From: Ramazzottius varieornatus
Lineage: Eukaryota > Tardigrada > Eutardigrada > Parachela > Ramazzottiidae
Assembly: GCA_001949185.1 (NCBI GenBank)
Contig: BDGG01000015.1
Location: 848,314 to 912,313 of the forward strand
DNA: 64,000 nt
Direction of reading: 5' to 3'
Shown: positions 34,460 through 44,142 of the stretch, in pieces
Position numbering within the stretch: the stretch's first letter is position 1
Layout of the letters: each line of letters begins with the position of its first letter
Made by a program: the position numbers and the translations under genes
Notes under the pieces: model-generated
Database searches by the model: none
What the model saw: the letters and a program-made list of their open reading frames with translations, nothing else
Told to the model about the DNA's origin: nothing

Positions 34460-34875
34460 AGTTCGCTCTTTTAGCGTCCCTCAGCTTTACTGCCTCACGT
34501 AAGCCACAGCGTTTCCTAGACAAGAACAAGCTGACACCACAGAGTCAGTGACCACACTGCGGTAGTCATCAAGGGAACAGTAAGTTTACCGCATGATCGA
34601 TATTAAAGTCTCTACAGAAATAGAAATGTTTACATCGAGGACCGCCGACTGACGTCAGTACCAGCATGTACATTGAATCTCAGGAACTCAAACGATAAAA
34701 TGCAGCCATAAGCAATTGAAAGACTCTTAGTCACAACTTTAAAGTTCGTCCTTAGTAACGATCACAAACTCTTCTCAGACAGATGATCATTGTTTGAAAG
34801 TCGCTTTAAAAAAGTGCATTTCGAGGACTCAAAATATTACCATGCATATGGCTCAGGCAGTTATCCATAGTTCAG

Positions 34876-35925
34876 CTAGTCATCATCGGAGCTCTGAGCG
34901 CTGCTTTCGCTGTCGAAGCCGCGCTTCTTGGCAGAAGACGGTATCGATGGGTTTGCCTGAGAGGGCGCGTTGGGTGTGTCCAGCAGGTCAGGGTTCAAAC
35001 CTTCGGATTTCATCTTGAGCTTGACAGCCTGCAGTGGCACACCCTACAATAATCACCAAAGAAGATCAAGTAAAATACCAATTTCAGATGGGCACCTTTC
35101 GGGTTGATACCAAAAATCCCACTCAGTAAACTCACCACATTGAGCATTCTGAAGTATTTCGAGTACACTGGATCATGTTGGACCGTGAGCATCGTCGGTG
35201 TGGTAGACTTTGCCGCATCATCCGCCGCAGACGTTGCAGGCTCGCCCTTCGGAGGAACGTCGCGCGAAGCAGGTGTGGGTGCTGAAGAAAGTGCTGGCTG
35301 AGGCTGGTGAGCCATAGGTGTCGCACCTGAACCCTGCGAAAAAGACGACACACATTTGTATGACGGTATACTCTGCTCAAAACGCAAACAAAAACAAGTA
35401 AGTAAAACCAGATCGTTTCCCAAGTGACGCACGCTTCCAGCCGATAACAATGATAACATGCGCCACTTGGAGTAACGACCTGATACAGAGGCGACCTACT
35501 GGAGGAAGAGGCTTGTCCGCTGTCGTTGTCGTCTGCGACGCCTCCGACTTCACCGCCGCGTCAGGAACAGTCTTTGGCGCGAAACCATCGAGCCCAGGAA
35601 TAGAGGACAGTTTGCCTTCGAGGATGGCCAGCTCAGTTTCCAGGCGAGTTACGGAGGTGGAGATGTGGTAGAGCTTCTCTTCCGCCGCTGCGCTGAAACG
35701 ATTCATATGCTGCACCATAACCAAAGCTGCTTGGTTCACGTAGGCGATGGTGTTATCCACTGGGATTGCTGGTATCTGTGGAACAGAAGGTATGGCTAAT
35801 AGCCTGTTAGGGCGTCAGACCACAGTATACTATGGTCCAAGAACAACTACACTAGAAGATGATACCTGACTGAGTGCAGCAGGATCATTCAGGATGTCCG
35901 AGTCCGAATCGTCCATCGCAACCAT
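34876..35925 (-). CDS. WASHC3: WASH complex subunit 3 (CCDC53)
   Basis: Four minus-strand exons: 35866-35925 (start MVAMDDSDSD), 35500-35775, 35136-35333 and 34876-35043 (stop TAG), 233 residues; human about 194. Family features: VPAI-like IPAIPVDNTIAYVNQ start, coiled-coil HISTSVTRLETELAILEGKLSSI-type helix in exon 2 with the SSIPGLDG landmark, then the C-terminal motif YSKYFRMLNV/GVPLQAVKLKM split by the last intron. The subunit belongs to the pentameric WASH complex, which activates Arp2/3 on endosomes for cargo recycling. Exon 3 adds a Pro/Ala-rich linker. One palindromic repeat lies in intron 2. The gene sits directly upstream of the motif-repeat gene, which looks derived from its last two exons. 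Confidence 0.9.
35420..35470. repeat. Palindromic repeat, single hairpin
   Basis: CCAAGTGACGCACGC left arm and CATGCGCCACTTGG right arm, in WASHC3 intron 2. Confidence 0.7.
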
Positions 35926-36355
35926 CCTGGAGAAAACTGACCAACGGAACGGCGTTCTATGCAGGAACTCCCGCTGTAATAGGGCGCAGAAGGTTCTGTT
36001 GGATTCAGGAATTAGGACGTCTAGGGCAGGGCAGCAGGCAAACTTGTGTTGGCCCAATCATCAGGGTGTCAAATCAATCGACACGTACACAGAGAGCAGT
36101 TACCGCACGGCTCGCCAGCATAACAATGCCCAACAATCAATCCCTGTGACGTACTTCCGGCTTGACCACCGAAGCAGCGAAGCTGGATTCAGACCTTATC
36201 TCGGTGCTTACGGACTCATTATTTGCTGTTTTGAATCTTTAAAGAAGAGTATGGACTAGTATCAAGTTGCAGCACCCTTTATATACGTGCGCGCCGATCG
36301 TTTTCGTTCGGACCGAATGGGAAGGTATAAAGATCGACAATTGTCGTTTTGATGT

Positions 36356-37931
36356 TTATAGGACAGGAACCTCGAAATTTCTCACATTCTGATCGGCGGA
36401 AAACGATTCATCGCTGCTGGTCATATAGATACTCTGGGTAGGATCAATGTTCTCGACTTGAACATGAGCAAAGCGGAAGACATCGCTAAAAAGAGTGTGG
36501 GTGACAAGGTTGAGCTTGTATTTGGCCGCCAGACTCCACAGCCTGCGCGAGTGCTCCGAGTTCCTCTCCGGTATCTTCCCCAGGTACATGGCATCCAGCA
36601 GGAAGACCAGCTCTTCAATGGTGCTGTCGGTCTTATACACAAAAGGAATGCCTTGGTCTTCTTTGAGTAAGTCCCGAAAGAAGTCACTACTAGCCGCTAG
36701 GACAAAACGGTGACAGCGAACCCATTGGTAGTCGCTGGCCTGTAAGACCGCGTCGTGGTACTTCTCGTCTTCCCGCAGATGGGGTCGTGGACTGTGGTAT
36801 GCTCCGATGTGGTGCTGCGATCGAAAGACCCGGCACTGGCGAGCCGCGTTGAATGTCACGTCCGGCTTGACGATCTGCAGTGTCACTACCAGGCAGAATC
36901 CGGACTTGTAGGTCTTTAGATCGCGGACCGAGGAGATCTTGGGCCAGCCGTGACCGGAAGTGCCGCGTTGGAACTCGTCGATTTTGTTGCGGGGGCACAG
37001 CATCAGGTTCTCAATGCTGGTCGCGATGATGGACTCTGTCTTCTCTGGACCGTTGACCACTGTAGCTGTTATTCGAGCCTCCACCATATCCGTCGGCGAC
37101 TCCTGTCAAAGATCAACGAGGTCAAGTTGACTGCTCCAATGATAAATATTGAGATTTTTTGAAACAAAATTTAACTTCAAACTTTTTCTTTTTGTAAGCG
37201 GAAATGAAGGAAATCAAGCCGCTAGGTTTTTTCCAGACCGAAAGAAGATTAATGGATAATATCATCTGCTTTTTTTCTAGCAGTTTTCACATCAGTTTGA
37301 TGATGCGCGAGTTGATCGAGGTGGGAAGTAGCAGCTTATCCTTTTACGTTACGGTTACCACCTAAATTCAAGGCACCTGCAAGCGGACGTACAGCGAAGC
37401 TGATTTGGTTTCATCATCTCCCTGTATGGGATGGAAGAGTCCCAGACCGTTGTAACCGGAAGGATGTCCGAGCGGGTAGAAATGGACTGCCCACTTGGTA
37501 CCATAGGGACCTTGGTGTGTACTACAAAAGACCGGTGCTTCCCTGTTGGTGTTCTGCTTGTTCATCTCGTAGATTTCTGGGTTGGACTTGATGACGATAT
37601 GCATGAAGTCCCTCTCGATATCCGTCCGTGCGGAAGTATACTGTTCATAGGGAAATTCCGCCCTTCTTCGTTTGGCGAAACTGGTAAGGTCAGGCTGACT
37701 GTCCAGTGGGTCGGGGTTGTAGTCGGGATCCGACTCGTCTGTGTTGTATACCTCGGACTGCGACTGCGAGGGGTTGAAGGGATTGATGAGCTGGAATAAG
37801 CCCATGTCCATCTCGTCGAGGTCGCTCTCGTTCAGCTGTAAATGCACGGCGTCGACGATGTCGGCGAACGTCGGGTGAGGCGGATTCGTGGGAATGTCAT
37901 CATGGTTGGAGGAATCGCTACTCTCATCCAT
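36356..37931 (-). CDS. MATH-BTB protein (SPOP-like)
   Basis: Two minus-strand exons, 37377-37931 (ATG at 37931) and 36356-37102 (stop at 36356), 433 residues. An acidic, low-complexity head of about 115 residues (NTDESDPDYNPDPLDSQ) precedes a MATH-like fold split by the single intron (KWAVHFYPLGHPSGYNGLGL; then GHGWPKISSVRDLKTYKSG, the usual W-G-x-x-x-F region). The BTB/POZ domain follows (VLQASDYQWVRCHRFVLAASSDFFRDLL, LFLLDAMYLGKI-type helix pair). MATH-BTB proteins are substrate adaptors of cullin-3 ubiquitin ligases. The BTB is divergent: the usual V-x-D-V-x-F start and the H-x-x-V-L-A-A-x-S core are partly altered, so cullin binding is not assured. Not assigned to a named orthologue. Confidence 0.72.
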
Positions 37932-39230
37932 GCCTGCAATGTTGTTGATATAATGAAAATGAATAAAAAGAAAGTTTCAGTAGTATACACAACTTTTCTA
38001 ACTGGTCTGTCGGAGTAAGCAAGTATACAGCCTCACAGTAAAACCCTACGATAATTATCGCTCGCGCAAGTGTAGTCCCGCTGACCCCTACCATATGGAC
38101 CAGTTGCCGTGGGCCGGCAGAGAGCACGTCCTCAAGGGCTTCTCAAACCACGATGCGGATCCCAACTCGAAAGCCTGCGGGCACATAGATAGAAGATGCG
38201 ATATATGGTAGACGAAAAGAAGAATACATCCAGATCGTTTTGCTAGTGGCGCACGCTCTCAGCCAACAACGATGAAAACGTGCACCACTTAGACAGTCGT
38301 CTGGCTGAAATTATTTGCCAACGTCCCAAACGTGGTTCAAAATCGTGAAGACGAAAGACTGTGATGTGACGCAGATACCTCAGTCTTTAAACTTCAATGT
38401 GTGAGCCGAGGGGGGGGAAGGGGGGGAGCTGGCCAGTGTCCATTACGGAGGTGGAACCCGCCGGCATGATAGAGGGAAGCACAAGTAGATCCGAGACCGC
38501 TGAATTTGCTTCCGCGACTGCGACCGGAAGTGAGAGCGAATGTGAAGTTAGACAATAGCGGTCAGGCGGAATGGCAATTGCAGAAAGCGGGATTGAGAAA
38601 AGGAAACTATACCGCGGCGTTGAACGAAGAAAACGTACTTACGGTGAGAGCTGCTTGAAAACGTGATGCAACGGATGAAGGTTGCCAGACGTAAAAGGAC
38701 ACCGACGTTCGAGTTTCGTGATACCTTCTGCTCCGCTGACGATAAGGCTGTCTGGTTCTCCTCCCTGCTTTTTCGTCCAATTTTGTCAAAAGAAACGCGT
38801 TGTAGAATGGGAAGGCTCATGTCAAGGCGGAAGTTGTAACGAACGGTCACAAGAAAAACCGCCTTCGAGATATAGAAACTGACCAGAAGGTGAAAATACA
38901 CATGTGGCACCCTGCTTCAGTTTTGTGCTTACCATGCATTTTACGGTAAGGAAACTGTCACAGTGAAAGGCAATCACAATATGGCTCTGCGAAGAATCAA
39001 ACATCTATCTCTCAATACCATCGCAAAGCGCAGAAACTATGGCGAGTGCATACAGTTCAAAAGTGGACAAAGCCATTCGACAAGAGCCGGGGAAAAAAAC
39101 TCGGGCGGAAGTAAAACTTGAAAAACTCTTTAGAGATCAAAACTCACCCACAACTAAATTCTGACCACGAGATATCAAACCGACCGATAGAGAAAATAAG
39201 CTTACACAATGCACAAAATATCCTATGAAA
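37932..39230. other. Intergenic stretch
   Basis: Upstream of the MATH-BTB gene. It contains one palindromic repeat (38242-38290) and a G-rich run at about 38408-38428. No coding evidence in the frames present. Confidence 0.5.
38242..38290. repeat. Palindromic repeat, single hairpin
   Basis: CTAGTGGCGCACGCTCTC left arm and GTGCACCACTTAG right arm, preceded by the recurring CAGATCGTTT flank. Confidence 0.65.
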
Positions 39231-40050
39231 TCAAAACCCCGGAAGCTGGAAGGGCCAGTCGGGGATGGAGACTTGCTGGTCCGAGGGAACCATGGGCCAG
39301 AATTTGTGGTGCTTCGGTCCATCCTTCAGCAGACCCTTTAACTGTCGCTGGAACGCAGCTCGCTCTTGCGGGGCAGTTTCTTTCGGTAGGGGGATGGCTG
39401 AGATGCCATAGAAGTCAAGGTTGAGGCAGTGGTCGGCCATCTTGTAAGGTGGCGCTGTCCTCCTGGCGTTTGGGAGAAGACACGAGCCAAGAAATGGACA
39501 TGCCGCCAGCTCGATTCTGTGTCTCCTTGAAGAAGATACCGGTCGACTGCCGCTTCTGAACGAGACGGGGGAGGCTGTCGTACATGTCCAGGTAGCGACT
39601 AATGGCTTGACGGTACGACAAACCGACAGCAGCAGCATCAGGCAGGGGATGGAAAAGGGTTCTTCTGAGAGGGCTTCTTCTTCGGACACAGCTTCCTCGT
39701 TGTCCCTCACATCTTTCTCCAAAACGCACTGAGGCAGCTGTACCTTCAGCTCCTCCAGCTGCTCCGAAGGAAGGCTTGCCGGCCACAGAAGCCGCTGCTG
39801 GTCCACTTGTGCGTGCAGCTGACGGAGACGGGCCAAAGCGTCCACTTCCGCTCCGACTTCCGTGACCAAGTTGGGCAAACGAACCGCTGTGACATAGTTG
39901 TCGAGGGAACCATCCGCTGCAAAACATTCTTCTGTCAAATTTCGAAAAATTTAGACAAGCTAGATTTCAAAAGCTAGACTTCCTGCTTCCAAATATGCAA
40001 AATGCAGAAGATTTGGAACGTGGGCAAATGATTTGAAGCAGATGGTTTCC

Positions 40051-40099
40051 TCAAGTGGCGCACCCTCTCGGCCCGCAGCAATGGGAAGGTGCGCCACTC
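40051..40099. repeat. Palindromic repeat, single hairpin
   Basis: TCAAGTGGCGCACCC left arm and GGTGCGCCACTCAAG right arm, in an intron of the decaying gene. Confidence 0.7.
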
Positions 40100-40955
40100 A
40101 AGATGAGGATCTGGTTCAAAGCATTTGCCCACCTCCCATATCTGTCATAGCTGAAAAGTGCTTATTGGCATCCTGCTGGACCGTCTTCATGGGAAAAAGA
40201 CCTGTATGTCAAATTGGCAGTCGTGGAAGACGACTCGCATTGCTCGTGGCCACAACGGCCTGTCGTTGCACAGCACGATGTTCTCTGCCCACTCGCTATC
40301 GTGCATCAACGTACCGATGAGGATGAACGTGTGGATGTGGTCGTGCTTGAAGAGGTAGCAGTTGATGGGCGACGGTGGGAAGAGCTGATCGGCGCGATAG
40401 CAAGTCGACCCAAGTCCGCTGGTCTCGAGCCACGCATAAGGCGCGTACTGGACGACCAGACATGTCACCCGCCCGCAGTCCCCCACGTGCCGGCTAAGAC
40501 CACGGAAGACTTTGCTCAAGACTGATTTAGTGCCATGAATGGTCTCATCGAGGTAGATATGGACACAGTTGTTGACTTGATCCCACAGTGGTGTTAAAAA
40601 GTCGTTCCATTGTTGGCATACTCTGTAAACATCATGCGTCAGAAAACTGGCGCTGGTTATGGTTAAGTTAAACTGGGGTAACGGACTAATGAGTATCACC
40701 TGCGGAAGCGACAGCGGAAGAGAATGTCGAAGTAGGACAAAAAAAACTGTCTGAAGGTCTCAATGGATGGAATCCCACTTTGATTGATGGCGGGCCAGTT
40801 CAAACTCATCCACATCTCGCAGGCGAACAGAGCAGCCATCGATGTACTGCAAACAAAGCTCGAGGTAACCAGTGAGTTTCGTCCATCATCAGGAATGGTA
40901 GAAAACATAGACGGGGCAAGCATGTAGAAAATGAGTTAGACCAGATGGTTATCTG

Positions 40956-41090
40956 GAGTGGCGCACATTATCATCGTTTTCAACTGAAGGTACCGGTATG
41001 CTCCAGTTAAGAAGATATCAAACTCGGCATGGTCGTTTCACCAAGTGGCGCACATTATCGTAGGTACTGACTGAAAATGTGCGCCACGTG
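40956..41090. repeat. Palindromic repeat pair, first copy half-size
   Basis: A left arm only (GGAGTGGCGCACATTATC, about 40956) and a full hairpin at 41041-41090 (CCAAGTGGCGCACATTATC with GTGCGCCACGTG), about 70 bp from the left end of the second hAT copy. Confidence 0.65.
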
Positions 41091-41308
41091 AAAAACGATT
41101 TGGTTCAATTCTTACCTGTCACTCCTTTTCGTGCATTGCTACGTCCACCTCTTCTTTGGCTTATAGTTGCTGGAAATTGTCAGATTTTGGCGAATTTAGC
41201 GAATGAAGGAGCGCATGCCGAGCGCGGTACTACACTACGACATGCACCTACCTACTGCAGCCCGACGCGCACCAGCACACATAAATTACGTTATGCGGAG
41301 GAAGAAAC

Positions 41309-41366
41309 TGAAGTCTGATAATCGAAAGTCTGATAATCGTGGAACTGAAGTCTGATAATCGAAAGA
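41309..41366. repeat. TCTGATAATCG short repeats in hAT subterminal region
   Basis: Three copies of AAGTCTGATAATCG-type units at the inner edge of the left subterminal region of hAT element 2. They are absent at the matching point of element 1. Possible transposase binding sites or local slippage. Confidence 0.6.
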
Positions 41367-41418
41367 CAACTTGATGGCGATTTCTTATTTACTGAGCATG
41401 ATCAAATTTTTTGTATAA

Positions 41419-42077
41419 CTAGGCAGCATTGTACAATTCCATATGTTGAAGACTATTACCAAACGTGTCAAAGTCTTTCAAGCGTCTCATATTGAAAGCA
41501 AAACTCATCAGAACTGCTATATTATTTTTCTTCATCTGATATCGCTTTTTTCCAAAGAACGAGTTGATAACACTAAAACATCTCTCAACCTCCACCGAGT
41601 TAACTGGTGTCCATATATTCTGGAGAGCAATAGCATGCAAGACTGGTAGTTCCTTCGAGTGGCTTCTCCAGGACGAATCCAGGTTCTCCGCGTTGATGAA
41701 CATGACTTCTTCAGCAATCTTCTGGTAGACCCTCCACTCATCCATCGGGATTGACTTATCCCTGTAACGCCCTGCTTTGGAAGGATGGTATCTCGCATGT
41801 TGGTCCATTCTCGGTCTTCCATCATTCTCACAGCCTGGCTGGGCTCAAAAATTCTTACCCCCATCAGGAACTTAGACTCGGGATGTTCCTTGGAGACTTG
41901 ATCCACTTTGGCTTTCGCTGCAGTGAGCGCAGCAACAAGCTGGGTCTTGCTTTCGGTGTACCAAAGTTTCCTTGTCCATCCGTTCGTTCTTCCTTCTGCT
42001 GGTGCGTGAGGATCCAGTTCGTTGTCCAACAGAAGACCCTCGAAAGTACTGGAGATTCTTGCCGTCGCTTCCAGCAC
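41419..42077 (-). pseudogene. hAT transposase C-terminus with dimerisation domain
   Basis: Minus-strand frames 42077-41800 (FEGLLLDNELDPH, MMEDREWTNMRDT) and, after one frameshift near 41800, 41808-41419 to a stop. The second carries the hAT C-terminal dimerisation signature, with NIWTPVNSVEVERCFSVINS followed by KKNNIAVLMSFAFN. Element 1 lost exactly this part, so the two copies together cover most of the family's transposase. Confidence 0.78.
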
Positions 42078-42490
42078 ATAAGGGGCATAAGGGGTATTTT
42101 CCCACTTACGCCATGGCAGCCATCTGGCACGTACGTACAGCCAGCTGGCTACGAGTGCAGGCTATGTCGTAGCTGCGGCCAATCGCTCCGTTATGCTCCG
42201 CCCACCCTAGTCAATTGAAAATTTCCAGCAACTCTACTCTGGATGACAGTCCCAATATAGCAATATGCATCTTGCCTCAGGTAAATGACCGCACGGTGCT
42301 GCAGGATAATCGGCAAGAGGAACTCCCGGATCTTGGCGGGCGTACAGCCGATTGGAAGTCGGTCCACGTCGGTCAGTCCACAAAGAAGCAAGCTGTATCC
42401 TCCAGGAGGACGCTCTTGTCCAGCCTCGGCCGGTCTCGTGTCCGTCGTCACGCTGATCTCCATCCCTCGGTCGTGCACCTGAAGGGAAAA

Positions 42491-42796
42491 GACTTCGTTA
42501 CCGTGATATCAACTTTGAGAAGGCCAAAGAATGAAGGAGGAATAGCCACTGTCCGTCGATCAAGAATTCAGGAAAACTGACGAAGTCGATAAGTATCAAG
42601 CACTGCTGCACCGTGCAAAGCTTCTCAGAAGGGCGTGGCCAATTTGCAAAGCATGGAGCTGGCATCGAGAGAAAACAGTCTGCTTCGACCAACCAAAGTA
42701 GTTCTTTTGACTGTGAAAGAGCGTGCTGATCAGTTGAAGTGTGGCTAGTTTTTCTTCTGAATGCGCGCTCCACATTTCGTCATTTGGACACGCCGG
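42491..42796. other. Spacer between broken exon and fold-back element
   Basis: A minus-strand frame (AHSEEKLATLQLISTLF, about 42765) may be further decayed coding sequence of the neighbouring unrecognised gene. No firm exon. Confidence 0.3.
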
Positions 42797-43793
42797 TAGT
42801 GGTCTCATTAACAGCACTGTTGCGAACTTGCGATTCACAGCTACACGTCCCCGGTTTTTAACTGGTGGCTGCGTATCCTGATGCGACGCCTATTTCCAAG
42901 ATGGCTCCTATTCGGATCACAGCAATGAGTTGATTGTCTTGATTGGCCAAAATGTCGTCAAAACCGGCAAAACGACTAATTCCTAAGACCTACTCCGCTT
43001 TTTAAAAATGACAACCTAGGTCCCAGAAACCACTTTCAGAAGTTCAGGTTCTTCACAAAACCTAGAGTTACTTGAAAAATGCACTGCAAGGTTCCTTGCA
43101 AACCCGGACAACACTGGCACAAAGGCATTCCAAGGTAAAATTACTCTAAGGTTAAAGTCATGTACGAATAAAGATGAAATCTGCCTAATAAATGGGTCTC
43201 AGGAACCAAGTTCAGCAGCCAAGAGGCCATATGTAAATGAGCTGGTTGCATCTAAACATGAGGTTCGCCCAGGTAGTCGCAACCTTGCCAGAAATCCGTC
43301 AAGCAACAGTTCACACATGCACACAATTTTTCAAATGTACCGGTCGTGGTCCAGCATGCTTGTTCATGCGAACCCTGAACCTCGCTACAAACTGAACAAA
43401 TGATCGTCATGAGGATTTCACAGGGTAACGGGAAGCATGCACGGGGAAACTTCAGCTTCTGAGTCGGCTTGCCTTTGTGCCAGTGTTGTGCGGGTTTGCA
43501 AGGAATCTTACAGTGCATTTCTTAAGTAAATCTAGGTTTTGTGAAGAACCTGAACTTTTGAAAGTGTTTACTTGGACCTAGGTTGTCATTTTTAAAAAGC
43601 GGAGTAGGTCCTAGGAACTAGTCGTTTTGCCGGTTTTGACGACATTTTGGCCAATCAAGACAATAAACTTATCGCTGTGATCCGGGCAGGAACCATCTTG
43701 GAAATAGGCGTTGCATCAGGATTCGCAGCCACCAGTTAAAAACCAGGGGGCGTGTAGCTGTGAATCGTACAGTGCTGTGAATGAGCCCAGTGC
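42797..43793. mobile_element. Fold-back element with about 330-bp inverted arms
   Basis: Left arm about 42797-43135 and right arm about 43475-43793 are imperfect inverted copies. Landmarks: CTCATTMACAGCACTGT ends, CGATTCACAGCTACACG, GTTTTTAACTGGTGGC, GGCAAAACGACTA, TTTTTAAAAATGACAACCTAGG and GAAGTTCAGGTTCTTCACAA. The centre is about 340 bp. No target duplication found. No transposase, so it is non-autonomous or a rearranged inverted duplication. Confidence 0.75.
43252..43518 (-). CDS. Small Cys-rich ORF (88 aa) in fold-back element
   Basis: An open frame from ATG 43518 to the stop at 43252 in the centre and right arm of the fold-back element. It starts MHCKIPCKPAQHWHKGK and holds 12 Cys, including CSVC and a C-x-C-x3-CC cluster. 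The left arm carries an inverted copy of its beginning (MHCKVPCKPGQHWHKG on the plus strand at 43079) with synonymous as well as conservative changes. It could be a captured exon or a chance frame; I recognise no domain. Confidence 0.3.
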   Translation of the reverse strand: MHCKIPCKPAQHWHKGKPTQKLKFPRACFPLPCEILMTIICSVCSEVQGSHEQACWTTTGTFEKLCACVNCCLTDFWQGCDYLGEPHV

Positions 43794-44142
43794 TCATGTA
43801 GTTCGTTCCATGTTAACGTAATGTCATGTTATGTCGAACAAGTAAAACAATATAACAACAGTGCGCCAGTGCGCACTGTGTGGAACACTGGCACACTGAG
43901 TGGAACGATGGTGCGCGCACAATGTGGGCATCTCAACGCGAAGGACCGTATGAAGCCTCCGCATTACGTCACTTGAATACATGCAGTACGCACGCGCAGC
44001 TCAAAAATCCAGAATTCCAAATTTTCAACTTGCTGGATGAAGAGAATGCCTCCAAAAGTGTAACATCTTCCCACTAATCCGCTTCCCATGTTGTAACGTT
44101 CAGGCTTACCTCTACCCTGAAACCTAACCCGGATACAGCAGA
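43794..44142. other. Leader region of RPRD2-like gene
   Basis: Contains direct GTGCGCAC/CACTGTGTGGAACACTGG-type short repeats (about 43860-43925) and no gene. Confidence 0.4.

Larger units (their letters stand above)
41162..42236 (-). mobile_element. hAT element 2, 1075 bp, deletion derivative
   Basis: Termini TATAGTTGCTGGAAATT and the complement of TAGAGTTGCTGGAAATT. Flanking octamers CTTTGGCT (41154-41161) and CTCTGGAT (42237-42244) match at 6 of 8, as expected for an ageing target duplication. The left and right subterminal 140-150 bp match the 23-26 kb copy. It retains the C-terminal part of the transposase only. Confidence 0.82.
39231..42490 (-). pseudogene. Unrecognised protein gene, decaying and transposon-split
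   Basis: I do not recognise the product. Minus-strand coding pieces: about 42237-42488 (acceptor CAG; GGYSLLLCGLTDVDRLPIG, ending at the hAT insertion), its continuation about 41098-41153 up to donor GTAAGA, about 40690-40855 (acceptor GCAG; YIDGCSVRLRDVDEFELARH), about 40187-40690 (FLTHDVYRVCQQWNDFL, LETSGLGSTCYRADQLF) and 39231-39927 (end SIPDWPFQLPGF, stop at 39231). Damage seen: the hAT copy 41162-42236 inside an exon, a TGA in the otherwise good frame near 40762, and two frame switches near 39660 and 39470. The composition is that of a large soluble cytosolic protein. Sequencing errors could explain the small indels but not the insertion. The 5' part was not found. Confidence 0.55.

Noticed and set aside
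39231-42490. Assignment of the decaying gene to a named large signalling protein such as SZT2 or FAM91A1
   Set aside because: I could not match any block to remembered landmarks of either protein; a database search would be needed.
42797-43793. Target-site duplication for the fold-back element
   Set aside because: Sequences next to the arm ends do not match convincingly at any length tried, so borders are approximate.
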